DNA of 64,000 bases from positions 1,798,001-1,862,000 of the forward strand of contig JADLSH010000073.1 of NCBI GenBank assembly GCA_016169945.1, in the 5' to 3' direction. A program made the translations under genes and the position numbers. The notes beneath the pieces were generated by a model. It searched no databases. It was not told the DNA's origin and saw nothing but the letters and a program-made list of their open reading frames with translations. Source of the DNA: Trachythela sp. YZ-2020. Lineage: Eukaryota; Cnidaria; Anthozoa; Malacalcyonacea; Clavulariidae. Shown in pieces: positions 11,356-21,570 of this stretch. The stretch's first letter is position 1; the number at the start of each line of letters is the position of its first letter.

Positions 11356-11993
11356 TGTTACATGATAGCATAATCATGTAATGTTTCCTATACATTATAT
11401 CTATATAGCAGAGACCTTAATTAACCTTACATGCATGAGTAAGCAATAGTTTTAGAGATTTAAAAACAATAACAGGAAAACGCCTCGTCCACAAACTAAC
11501 GTAAACGGACGTAGCTTGGCTTGGCTTGGCGTTGGTCGATTTGTGGTTGCTGGAACATGCTTTATCATACTGTATAGGGGAAATAAGTCATAGTTTTGTA
11601 GTTTCTTCCCCTAACAAAACGTATAAAAGTCTGAGCACAACTAGGCAATTCATGCATTATTCATAAGGCGTTAGCCGGAATAGCATCACTGCTATAAAGA
11701 CATATTATACCAAAGAAGATATTGAATCATAAACGAAAGTATTACCAAAGTTACAAAGTCACAGAATAAAGTTAAAGAATTGTCGAGAGTTAAAGAGTTG
11801 TGCTCAGATCAGATAAGTTTCAACCATTAAGAATTATATATATTTGAAGTTATAGAGACGCTAATTGTTAAGATAAAGTAATATTGAGTTATAGAAAATA
11901 TATAGTTGAAAAGTAACTGGTTTCGCATTCTTTTGTTGCGAGTGAAAAGACCCAAAAACGGCCAAATCAATTTCATTCGGGACGCACGTAACA
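11356..11993 (+). repeat. 3' LTR of the Gmr1-like element
   Basis: The 638-bp copy of the LTR has the TATA box at 11632. Relative to the 5' LTR it contains an extra segment with CATGCATTATTCATAAGGCG and a second short insertion. The two LTRs have diverged by indels as well as substitutions, so the insertion is not recent. Confidence 0.95.
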
Positions 11994-11997
11994 TATA

Positions 11998-12950
11998 AAA
12001 GTGATTTAATTGTTTTCTAAACAGATAATGGACTGGAAAATTGAGAAAAAAGATTGGCGTCGAACGTTGATATATCGTATGCATTTGTAATGAGGTTGGT
12101 GTGCTTTCGTTTTATAAAACAATGTACAGTCTGTATGCGAAATATGGGAGACATTTGGATTTCTAAAGACTCTAGCTGCGACACCATTTCAAGCATTCTG
12201 AGGCAATTTTTAGCTTACCTAAAAGCTACAAACTGATGGACTTTATCCATTTATTGAAAGAAGGCACTTTTTTAAACCAGAAAGAGGAAACTTTCATTCC
12301 ATTTTCAGAATAGTAGGGGGGCACTGCTCCCCTCTCCAGTTTCGCGACCCCTGCTGAAAAAATATATTGCCGTTATCAACCGTGCGAAAACTAATTGATC
12401 TTCGAGCACCATTTTACATGACATCGTGACGACTTGAACAGTTTCATATAAATATTTCAAATCTTTCGGTCTTAGCTGAATGTTATTATTCAACTTTAAT
12501 TTTATGATTTTGCCATTCACAACATTGGTAAACCATACTAATACTTATTGAAACATTTTGGACTTCTGGCTGAATGAATAACCTGCCGCTTTAAAGTTTT
12601 GTATTCATGAAATAATTTGCGCACAATTTAGTTGTACGATTGCTTTGTACAGATCTTGACACTCTTTTAGCTGTATACTGTGTATAACTGAGGTTTTAGT
12701 GACAGTACGCGACTTGTAAATTGATATATACGAATATCAAGTCATGCCATATAAACACAGCGCTTAATCGTCATCAATTACTCCTTCACTTATATTTGAA
12801 ATAAGCTATTTGCAATAGATATTAATTCATAAAAATAAGTAATAATAAACAATTTAGTTTATATTATATTAATGTAGATCTGATTTATTTTGCCTCTCCG
12901 GTGCTCCATGCTGCTGCTCCTGCTTTCACTAATAGCCACTCGAAATCAGT
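11998..12950. other. Interval without recognised genes
   Basis: The sequence is AT-rich with only short, biased open frames. I see no family signature, splice-bounded exon or repeat shared with the rest of the window. Confidence 0.5.
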
Positions 12951-13135
12951 CTCGTATCCAGGCGCTTTTAAGGAAAAAAATCGCATTCAGCTATTTATAT
13001 AGATCAGTGGCTAAGCTGAGCGAGCGCGCGGGGGTGCTTGGGGAGGTCACGCGCGCTCGCTCAGCTTAGCCACTGATCTCTATAAATTAGCTGAATGTGT
13101 TTTGTTTTTTTTCCTTATAGCGCCTGGGTACGAGG
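12951..13135. repeat. Long palindromic foldback / MITE-like element
   Basis: Two arms of about 80 bp are nearly perfect inverted copies. The outer ends read CTCGTATCCAGGCGC and GCGCCTGGGTACGAG; the inner ends are GCTGAGCGAGCGCGCG and CGCGCGCTCGCTCAGC. The spacer (13031-13049) is about 19 bp. It lies at the 3' end of the LINE fragment that follows. No clear target duplication was seen. Confidence 0.75.
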
Positions 13136-13474
13136 CTAACTCGAAACACCATTGTCCTTTTCGTTCGCAATTTGCCGAACAAAGTAAATAAATACCCAGT
13201 AGTTTTACCGATTTAACAAGTTCAAAGCATTGACCATTTAAAACCACACGATCATCAGTCATAGGTCTCCTAGTAAAGTCTATTCCGAGTTCTTTGCACT
13301 TTATAGCCGGATTTAATTGAAATTTGTTTTCATTGCACCAGTCCGCAACTTGATCTACTGTGTCTTGTTGGCCGCTTTCCGTATTTCTTGGGATGACTTA
13401 AGAAATTGTCGTGTCGTCTGCGAACTTGGTGGTCCTTTGATGCCTAGATCGCTAATCATGGTTAAGAATAGCCA
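13136..13474 (-). pseudogene. LINE A, 3' part of the RT domain
   Basis: Reading leftward from 13474 the translation begins WLFLTMISDLGIKGP and, one frame over, KFADDTTIS with the catalytic FADD at 13413-13424. It then gives VVLNGQCFELVKSVKLLGIYL, a typical LINE RT palm/thumb block. The RT sequence upstream of this block is at 19636-20794, ending GVPQGTRIGP, so this is the other half of the same copy. It stops at the foldback near 13136-13160. Several stops and frameshifts mark it as dead. Confidence 0.85.
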
Positions 13475-13960
13475 CACTAGAAATTCCGCCGTGTTGTAAG
13501 AACACGCCATTTTGTCCGCGTATACGACACGGTAAAAGCGTGTTGAACACGTTTTTGGTGTGTTCTGTTCAAGGCGTGTTGTAGATTTGGTGTGTTGTAG
13601 GAACACGCCAGCCGTATTGTAGGAACACGCCAGCCGTGTTGTAGGAACACGCCTGCCGTGTTTTATAGAACACACTTTTGGTGTGTAATCGTAAATCCAA
13701 AGAACACACCATTTTGTCCGCCTATACGACACGGCAAAAGCGTGTTGTGTGTTCCAAGAACACACCGGTGTGTTCTTAGAACACATGGTGTGTTCTTTCA
13801 GCACATCAAGCATAAAACATTTCAGGCATACAACACAGCTATCAAACAACACACCAAGTATAGAACACATCAAGCATACAACACGGCTGTCGGGCAACAC
13901 ATCAAGTATAGAACACATAAAGCATACAACACGTTAAGCGGATATCTGCAAAGACTTGCA
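13475..13960. repeat. Left subterminal repeat region
   Basis: AACACGCC, AACACACC and their complements recur every 10-40 bases, with longer repeats such as CGCCTGCCGTGTTTTATAG. The first ~415 bp are repeated at 29760-30092. The multi-copy GTGTT motif could be the transposase-binding array of an EnSpm-type element. Confidence 0.75.
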
Positions 13961-14830
13961 GGTTAAGATTTTATTTAAAGAAAACGCTCTTCGACTTCAA
14001 CTTCAACAAAACAAAATATTAATTGACATTCAAATCCTGTCTCTTTAAGTCTCTCGTAAACCGTTTGTACTTTGCTCGATAAGAAGACTTTTAGCGCTTT
14101 ATTCTTTCTGTATGCGCCCAATGGCAATGTGTTTTCGTTGGCCTGTTTTACTTCAATAAGCGTTGAAACGGTCCTGTAGCATCAATCTATTTGGAATATA
14201 AATAACAAAAAAGGAATTGGTGTATTTCAAACATTGTTCTAACTATCTCCATATTTGTGACCGAATGGAAACCACACGGCGTGAATGCTATTTCAAAACT
14301 TGGGAATGAGATTGTAAAAAGTTAAAAAGTGTGTTACAAAATCTTGAATTCTGAGGTGTAAAAACCTCACAACTACGATAAAAATTCCTCTCAGGAAACA
14401 CGGAAAATGCACATGTGAGACTTCAAAAATGCGAAATTTTCTCCAACGGTTTGAACCCTAGGTTGCTCCTCCCCCCAATAACAATTTACTTCCGACGGCA
14501 ACGAGCCCAGCGCAAAACCTATCCTTACATAACGCTGTAAAAGTGCTTCTGGCAAATTACTATTAAAACACTAAAGCCCCGTACAGACGAGCACGTTTTC
14601 CTTGACAAGTTTCTTGGCGTTTGTGTGTACAGCAAGCACATTTTTTCGATCAATTATTCCTTTTCAGGTATAATTAGCTTTTAAACAAGGCTCCTTGTCA
14701 AGGAAAACTTGTAATTTTTTGGTCATACACACGAGTAAATAAAACATGTCAGGGAAAACATTTCAAGAAAAACTTGCTAGTCTGTATGGAGCTTAAATTT
14801 TTTGGTCACGTTATTACTGCGATTTGTGAC
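13961..14830. other. Element interior, no recognised feature
   Basis: About 870 bp show no coding frame or repeat shared with other parts of the window. They lie between the left subterminal repeats and the CTTAG minisatellite. Confidence 0.45.
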
Positions 14831-14837
14831 AACTACC

Positions 14838-15432
14838 CCTCCCCCCCTTAGCTTACCTTAGAGTATCTTAGCATACCTTAGCCTACTTTACATTACCTTA
14901 GCCTAACACACATTAGCTTATTAGACTACCTTAGACTGCTTTAAACTACCTTAGGGAATCTAAGGTACTCAAGGTCTACTAAGTGTTTCTAAGCAGTGCT
15001 GGAAAATGTCCGGCAGCGCCAGCAGCACCGCTGCCAGGAAATTTTTGACAAAACGTCTTCACAGGAAATTTTTATGTCTCACAGGAAATATTTGTCATTT
15101 TATATATCAAACAATAGATAATTAGCTTGTTTGTGATATAAAATAAAATTATAAGGCAGTCTAAGGGTATTATAAGGGTATTATAAGGGTATTATAAGGG
15201 TATTATATAGTGGTATTATAAGGGTATTATAAGGGGCTTATATAAGGGGCTTATAAGGGTATTATAAGGCAGGGTAAGGTAGTCTAAGTTATGCTAAGGC
15301 ACTCTAAGGTCGTCTAATGTAGGCTAAGGTACATTAAGGTAGTCAAAGATGGTCTAAGGTAAGCTAAGGTAGTCTCAAGTAGTCCAAGGTATGCTAATAT
15401 AGTCTAATGTAGGCTGAAGTAGTCTAAGGTAG
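14838..15432. repeat. CTAAGGTAG / CTACCTTAG minisatellite, left block
   Basis: Degenerate units of about 10 bp run first as TTAGACTACC-type (to ~14960) and then in the opposite orientation as CTAAGGTAGT-type (from ~15260). Between them is a short array of AAGGGTATTAT units (15165-15260). The same minisatellite resumes at 16820-17705 and 18725-18830. Confidence 0.8.
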
Positions 15433-16057
15433 TCTTAACAATTGGAGGGTTTTGTAGATAGAAAATTATTGAGTGTAAATTATATACATATATTAGACCT
15501 AACCAGGAACAGCTGCGAAAAATGCAACCACAGGTCCCTGGCAGGAATCGAATCTGCCGCCCTGCGATTCCGGTGCAGCGCTCTAACCAACTGAGCTACA
15601 GAGTCCAGTTGTCGAGTTCTAACCACAAGTTCATACATGTATATATACTAGGGTACTGCCATGTTAAGTTGTGCGTAAATATCTAGATTTTGTTGGCATC
15701 TCACTCGAATGAATAACAATTGGAGGGTTTTGTAGATGGAAAATTATTGAGTGTAAATTATATACATATATTAGACCTAACCAGGAACAGCTGCGAAAAA
15801 TGCAACCACAGGTCCCTGGCAGGAATCGAATCTGCCGCCCTGCGATTCCGGTGCAGCGCTCTAACCAACTGAGCTACAGAGTCCAGTTGTCGAGTTCTAA
15901 CCACAAGTTCATGTATATATACTAGGGTACTGCCATGTTAAGTTGTGGGTAAATATCTAGATTTTGTTGGCATCTCACTCGATTGAATAACAATTGGAGG
16001 GTTTTGCAGATGGAAAATTATTGAGTGTAAATTATATACATTTATTAGACCTAACAT
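15432..16057 (-). repeat. Tandem tRNA-like units, minus orientation (2.2 copies)
   Basis: The unit is about 280 bp. On the minus strand each full unit contains a tRNA-like segment (15529-15607; 15807-15885) with A box TAGCTCAGTTGG and B box GATTCGATTCC, followed by CAGCTGTTCCTGGTTAGGTC. The D and T arms can pair. The anticodon stem has a mismatch and position 33 is not U, so these are SINE heads or tRNA relics, not functional tRNA genes. Confidence 0.8.
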
Positions 16058-16821
16058 TTATTAGACAACTGGACTCTGTAGCTCAGTTGATTAGAGCGCT
16101 GCACCGGAAACGCAGGGCCGCAGATTCGATTCCTGCCAGGGACCTGTAGTTGCATTTTTCGTAGCTGTTCCTGGTTAGGTATAATAAATGTATATAATTT
16201 ACACTCAATACTTTCCATCTACAAAACCCTCCAATTGTTATTCAATCGAGTGAGATGCCAACAAAATCTAGATATTTACCCACAACTTAACATGGCAGTA
16301 CCCTAGTATATATACATGAACTTGTGGTTAGAACTCGACAACTGGACTCTGTAGCTCAGTTGATTAGAGCGCTGCACCGGAATCGCAGGGCCGCAGATTC
16401 GATTCCTGCCAGGGACCTGTAGTTGCATTTTTCGTAGCTGTTCCTGGTTAGGTATAATAAATGTATATAATTTACACTCAATACTTTCCATCTACAAAAC
16501 CCTCCAATTGTTATTCAATCGAGTGAGATGCCAACAAAATCTAGATATTTACCCACAACTTAACATGGCAGTACCCTAGTATATATACATGAACTTGTGG
16601 TTAGGACTCGACAACTGGACTCTGTAGCTCAGTTGGTTAGAGCGCTGCACCGGAATCGCAGGGCCGCAGGTTCGATTCCTGCCAGGGACCTGTAGTTGCA
16701 TTTTTCGCAGCTGTTCCTGGTTAGGTCTAATAAATGTATATAATTTACACTCAATAATTTTCCATCTACAAAACCCTCCAATTGTTATTCATTCGAGTGA
16801 GATGCCAACAAAATCTAGATA
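16058..16821 (+). repeat. Tandem tRNA-like units, plus orientation (3 copies)
   Basis: This is the same ~275-bp unit, now on the plus strand, head-to-head with the preceding array around 16045-16070. tRNA-like segments lie at 16071-16146, 16344-16419 and 16617-16692. The last has perfect pol III boxes (TAGCTCAGTTGG and GGTTCGATTCC). Neighbouring units differ by only a few bases. Confidence 0.82.
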
Positions 16822-17705
16822 AGGTAGTCTTAGCCTGCCTTAGACTACCTTAGACTTCATCAGGGTACCTTAGACTACCTTAGCTCAAGTTTTGACTAGT
16901 TTATAATACCTTAGATTACCTTAGATTACCTTAGGGTACCTTAGACCAGAGGTGGAAAAGTTTTTTTCTCCTGGGAGCCTGGGTTTCAGATTCAAAATTA
17001 ATAATTAAATTAATGAGGTTCAATGATCATTGATTGATTTTGACATTGGACTGATTGGAGTGTTGTTTCATGATATTTAGTGATGTTCAATTAGATATAG
17101 TGAATACAAAATGCATTACAATTACTAGTCTAAACTAGAGCATGCTCTAGTTTTGTTATTACGGATCAGTTCATTATGAACTTAAGGTATTTCTGTGAAA
17201 AATGTTCTGCAAAAGCTCAAATCCAAAAATATTTCTGGCAACTAGGTTCCCATGATCCGATACCTTTTCCACCTCTGCCTTAGATTACCTTAGAGTGCCT
17301 TAGCACACCTTAGATAGTCTAAGGTACCCTAAGGTAGGCTAAGGTAATCTAAGGTAGTCTAAGGTATGCTAAGATAGTTTAAGGTAGGCTAAGGTACTCT
17401 AATGTAGACTTAGCCTGCCTTAGACTACCTTCGACTACCTTATGGTACCTTAGCCTAACTTAGAGTTCCTTAGCATATTTTAGACTACCTTAAACTACTT
17501 TAGACTACCTTAGCCTACTTTAGGGAATCTAAGGTACCCTAAGGTAGGCTAAGGTAGTCTATAAATGTACCCTAGGGTAGTCTAAGGCAGGCTAAGGTAC
17601 GGTACGGTATGGTATGCTAAGGCACTCTAAGGTAGGCTAAGGTACACTAAGTTAGTCAAAAGCACACTAAGGTAGGCTAAGGTAGTCTAAGGTAGTCTAG
17701 CGTAC
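16821..17705. repeat. CTAAGGTAG minisatellite, right block, with unique insert
   Basis: Units such as CTAAGGTAGT and TTAGACTACC occur in both orientations. They are interrupted at about 16945-17275 by a non-repetitive stretch bounded by AGAGGTGGAAAAG and CTTTTCCACCTCT. Those are 13-bp inverted copies, so this insert may be a small TIR element of about 340 bp. Confidence 0.7.
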
Positions 17706-17860
17706 CCTAAGGTATCTCGAACGTAAGGTGCCAGTGTCGGTAGGGTAAAGCAAATACGGCGGTTGACAGTTGTGTAAAACTACCTGAAAAATACAATAAG
17801 AACTTCGACGTTTCGAGCAACGGTCCTTCGTCCGGAAGTTAGTAGAATGGGAATGAAAAT
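17705..17860 (-). repeat. Penelope-like terminal repeat, minus orientation
   Basis: On the minus strand the sequence reads GGACGAAGGACC ... GCTCGAAACGTCGAAGTTC, then TTTTTCAGGTAGTTTTACAC and a tail with AACCGCCGTATTTGC. The ACTTC-core-GAAAC-GTC-GAAGT layout resembles the type I hammerhead motif known from Penelope-like elements, but the first core box is CGGACGA instead of CUGANGA. No RT frame is attached. Confidence 0.5.
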
Positions 17861-18238
17861 TCAATCTGTGTCCCATTTCTGGTAGTAACGATAGCCGCAA
17901 AAGCCAAGAAATGTGTCTCATTTCTCAACTTGTCACCATTCATCCTCTCTGCATTAATGAGCGCCTCTCTCACATTTAACTCATATTTGTTTATGCATGC
18001 CATCAGCAGATACTCTACATCTCACCTTATCTCATATTTCATTCCTTATTTTCTGTCTTTCTTGCTTTGTTATTTTTGTTTGCTGCTCCTTATATGCTAC
18101 TATATTTTGTGATGTGATTTCCTTATTTTGTTTATGGGTTGTTTTTATTAAATCCATCTGATTGGTGTATTTTTTATCACGTGATCGCTTTTGTATTCAC
18201 TATAAAAGCACATGTTTTTGCCCGACCCATTCTACTAA

Positions 18239-18627
18239 GGGCCTGTTTATATGATCCCGTCTAGGCGGACAGGACGTTTCCATCCCGCCTAGCAGGGAAA
18301 CTCGCCTTGGCGGGATGGCGTGTTTATATGGAGAAAATACATTGCCGGGATGAAGCCAGTTCGGTGCTTGACGTCATATTTCCTTGCAGAAAAGGGATTT
18401 ACACATGCTCAGAAGAAAAGTTCATCCCGCCTGGCCAGGATAGAGTGTTTATATGGGAATTTTTCGTCCCGGCTAGGCGGGATCCCGGCAACAGATGTGG
18501 GATTCTGTCTAGGCGGGATAGAAGCGGGATCATATAAACACTCAATAGAATTTATATTACAAGCGGGATCTCTGCAACTTAACTGTCCCATCCCGCCTAA
18601 ATAAGCCGGTATCATATAAACAGACCC
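18239..18627. mobile_element. Harbinger-type MITE, 389 bp
   Basis: The ends GGGCCTGTTTATATGATCCC and (inverted) GGGTCTGTTTATATGATACC form 20-bp TIRs with two mismatches. TAA flanks both sides (18236-18238, 18628-18630), and removing the element restores a continuous ACTAACTTCC match to the surrounding repeat. A three-base TWA duplication and GG-starting TIRs are typical of PIF/Harbinger. The interior repeats GGCGGGAT motifs. There is no transposase. Confidence 0.82.
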
Positions 18628-18725
18628 TAACTTCCAGACCAAGGGCCTTCGCTCGAAACATCGAAGTTCTTAATTATTGTATTTTTCAGGTAGTTTTACA
18701 CAACAGTCAACAGCCGTACCCTGTA
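18628..18725 (+). repeat. Penelope-like terminal repeat, plus orientation
   Basis: This is the inverted partner of 17705-17860. It reads ACTTCCAGACCAAGGGCC, then TTCGCTCGAAACATCGAAG and TTTTTCAGGTAGTTTTACAC. The hammerhead core is further eroded (CAGACCA). Together the pair brackets 17861-18627 as two facing ends, interrupted by the MITE. Confidence 0.5.
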
Positions 18726-19300
18726 AAGGTAGTCTATATAAGGTAGTCTAAAGTATGCTAAGATAGTCTTAGGTAGGCTAAGGTAGTCTAAGGCAAGGTA
18801 AGGTAGTCTAATTTAGGCTTAAAAACCGACTGTTGAGCAACAAATTTTACAATCCATATAAACTTGAAAATACGATTATTTAAACGAAAAAATATGCATT
18901 TTTATTATAACATAAAAATATAATATGTCAGTACTAACCTTTATTGTCAATTTCTGAGTTATCCCTGAAACTCGCCGCTCTGACTTTCCAAATTAAGTTT
19001 TTCCTTTGGCTTCGTATAAAATACGGACTAAAATCATATTTGTCCTTTTTGTTTTTCATACCGATTTTATTTCGACTATTTCAAGTCCAAATTTTGAGCT
19101 AAATGGTCAAAAACCTTCTAACATCGTCGAACTATTGTTTCAAAGTCTCTGACAAAATTTTTTCATTGCTTTAGACAACAAAAGATAAAAAAACTCCCTG
19201 CAAAAGAGTATTTAGCTTCAAATTTTAGAGTTATGGCGGTTGTGTTTCTTGTCCAAACTCGTCAGCAAAACTCACGACGTGATTGGCCAACTTTCCCGCC
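18726..19300. other. Minisatellite remnant and unassigned interior
   Basis: CTAAGGTAGT units occupy 18726-18830. After that, about 470 bp of AT-rich sequence shows no recognised feature before the right subterminal repeats. Confidence 0.5.
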
Positions 19301-19635
19301 ACGTTCACAACACGTTGACGTGTTCTTTCAGCACGCTAATTTCTTATGAAACAACAACACACTGTTGTGTTGTTTAAGCACGCTGCGTGTTCTACGGCCT
19401 TAAAAACACACTTTTGCTGTGTTGTAGTGAATTTTTGACGTGTTCTTGCTTTCTGACGGTGTGTTGTTAAATCTGGCGTGCTGTTCAGACACACCTGCCG
19501 CCATACTGGTGTGCTGTTCTGTAATGAAAAACACACCATCGTGTTCATATCCAAATTTTGCAGCACGTCAGCGTGTTATATAAGCACGCTACCATGTTCT
19601 TAAAACACACCGACAGCACGGCAGAATTTCTAGTG
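19300..19635. repeat. Right subterminal repeat region of the TIR element
   Basis: GTGTTCTT, AACACAC and GTGTTGT motifs recur in both orientations up to the right TIR. The content mirrors 13475-13960 but is not a simple inverted copy. Confidence 0.75.
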
Positions 19636-21570
19636 CATGGTCCAATCCTGGTTCCTTGCGGAACCCCCACTGAGACTTCGGATACACCTTCAGTTGATAT
19701 CTTTACTCGTTGTGATCGATTTCGCAAGAAGTCCGTAATCCAATTTATGACTGTGGGTCTTCTCCATAACTGAGTAGCTTTGCGATTAGCAAATTGTGAT
19801 CGACTAAATCGAAGGCTTTCCTGTAATCGAGTAAAGCCACTCTTATTGCTGAGCCAGTTCCATCGGTTTCGGTTAACCATTTATGTAACATTGAGATAAG
19901 AGCAAATGTTGTGCATGATCCTGGTACAAAACCAAATTGTGATGGGTCCAGTGATTCAAACAATGTCGGTTTCACTCCTCTATCGATAATGAATTCTTCT
20001 GACACTTTTGATAGGGTTGATGTCAGCGAGATTGGCCTTAAATCTTCGTTGAAGTCTGTGATCTTTGATTGTTTGGGGATGGGAGGTACGTCAGCCCTCT
20101 TCCATGCTTGTGGGACTTTACAGGTTTGAAATGAGCAGTTGATGATGTCAGTAACAGCAGATGCTAAGATATCGGCATATGTCTTAAGTAGCCAGTTAGG
20201 TAATCCGTCGGGGCCATTGGCTTTTGCGACGCTTATTTCTCGTAACTTTTTCGCAACCAACATTATGGTGACTTGTATTGCCTCATCATCGTCATCATCC
20301 AAAACATACACATCGTTTGTTAGCGGTTCGTAGTCTGCCATAACACTGATAAATTCTTCATTGATCTTATTTGCTAGTTCGTAGTCGTTGCAATTTAAAT
20401 TTATATTCAATCTTGACCGAAAATCAGGCCGATGGTGTTCCAAAGAACCGCATAGCTGTTTAATTTTGTGCCACCATTTATGCGGTTTAGTTTCTTTTAG
20501 GTCACGTACTTTAGTTTGGTAATAAATCTTGCGGCATCGTTTTCTTTCGCGGTTTACTTTATTTCTTAAGCGCCTAAATAAGCAAACATTTCCTCGTGAA
20601 AACGCCTTTTGTCTTTGATTAATAAGCCGTTTTAGTTGATTAGTAATCAATGGACGATCAGACACGTGAACTCTGACAGATCGTTCTGGCATAATAATAT
20701 CCAACCCGCAGTGTATGAGTTCGCTAAAAATTTCCAATTTCCTATCTACGGTCGGAGCTGTAGACAACACGTCTTCCCAAGATATATTTGACAAGAATCG
20801 TCCAAGACTTGCAACTTTACTTGACCTTTTATCCCGCGCTTTGATTATTCTCCTTTGGAACTTAGTTCTTGCTCGTATTGTTGGAAATATTAAGATAGTT
20901 ATGTGATCGAATAAACCAAATGGGGGACCGGGAATAGGTTCTGCTTAGAATTTGTGTAAATTAGTAAACACTTGATCCAGAATGTTTGAACCTCTTGTAG
21001 GAAATGTCACAGTATGTTTAAGCTGGAAACACTTGGCAGTAGGTTTAAAATCTAGTTTATTGAAGTCACCGGCCAAAATGATCGCACTATTGGGGTACGT
21101 GGTTTCAATGTGTTCTAGCGAGTTTTTTAAATGTTCCAGCATTGGCTGGACTCCGGTCATACTCGGCCCATTGACAGACATCATTAATACCTCATTTACC
21201 ACCTCGGCATTCCCTGAGTCCTGGAAAATTGCAGAAATTAAACCTTCCACGGGGCAACCTTTCCGGACGGAGCAGTAGCCATAGGATTTCGTAATCGTCG
21301 GCTTGGAGATCCAACACAATTTCACTTTCAATAGAGACTTTAATGAACGCACAAACTCCCCCATGTGATCCATTTTTGCGGTCGCGTCTAAATAGCTGGT
21401 ATCCAGCGACTTTGATTGATTGGTCTGGTATCGATTCTCTAAGCCAGGTCTTCGTAAAAACAGCTGCATCGGGCTTTTCCAGTTCAAGCGTGTAGACAAT
21501 TTCGTCAATCTTTGGTACAATCGACATCGTATTTGACAGCAAGAGAGATGGAACAAACTGAAACTTGTTA
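19636..21570 (-). pseudogene. LINE A, endonuclease and 5' part of RT
   Basis: Reading leftward from 21570, an apurinic-type endonuclease shows PDAAVFTKTWLRESIPDQS, RRDRKNGSHGGVCAFIK and, after a frameshift near 21240, ILAGDFNKLDF and TRGSNILDQVF. The RT follows (20794-19745): ISVAKANGPDGLPNWLLKTY, LRPISLTSTLSKVSEEFI, DPSQFGFVPGSCTTFALI and LLDYRKAFDLVDHNLL. It continues one frame over to WITDFLRNRSQRVKISTEG and GVPQGTRIGP at the TIR-element junction. The style is that of Jockey/CR1-related LINEs. ORF1 is not attached. The catalytic FADD lies 6.2 kb away at 13413. Confidence 0.88.

Larger units (their letters stand above)
5798..11993 (+). mobile_element. Ty3/gypsy LTR retrotransposon, Gmr1-like domain order
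   Basis: A full-length element of about 6.2 kb has two LTRs (5798-6371, 11356-11993), both starting TGTTACATG and ending CGTAACA. TATA is duplicated on both sides (5794-5797, 11994-11997). The primer site at 6375-6391 is complementary to a tRNA-Pro 3' end, and a purine tract abuts the 3' LTR. Domains run Gag, protease, integrase, reverse transcriptase, RNase H. Integrase before RT is unusual for Ty3/gypsy but defines the Gmr1 group. Frameshifts and stops occur in every domain, so this copy cannot be autonomous. Confidence 0.93.
13475..19635. mobile_element. 6.16-kb TIR element inserted in LINE A (CACTA-like ends)
   Basis: The left end CACTAGAAATTCCGCCGTG and the right end CACGGCAGAATTTCTAGTG are inverted copies with one mismatch. 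The flanks read GAATAGCCA at left and CATGGTCC at right; joined with a 2-bp CA duplication they restore a continuous LINE RT reading. Subterminal regions (13475-13960, 19300-19635) are dense in GTGTT/AACAC motifs in both orientations, as in CACTA/EnSpm elements. No transposase frame was seen. The interior is a mosaic of repeats, so it is a non-autonomous or composite element. Superfamily assignment is inferred from the ends only. Confidence 0.8.

Noticed and set aside
13355..13966. Open frames of 102 and 187 codons over 13.4-13.9 kb
   Set aside because: They are translations of the GTGTT/AACAC repeat (CSIL.., NTPS.. patterns) fused to LINE remnants. The same pattern appears at 29.6-30.1 kb.
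15529..16692. Several tRNA gene candidates with perfect A and B boxes
   Set aside because: The anticodon stem is mismatched, position 33 is not U and the acceptor has a mismatch. Tandem copies with a shared 3' tail indicate SINE-type or satellite repeats.
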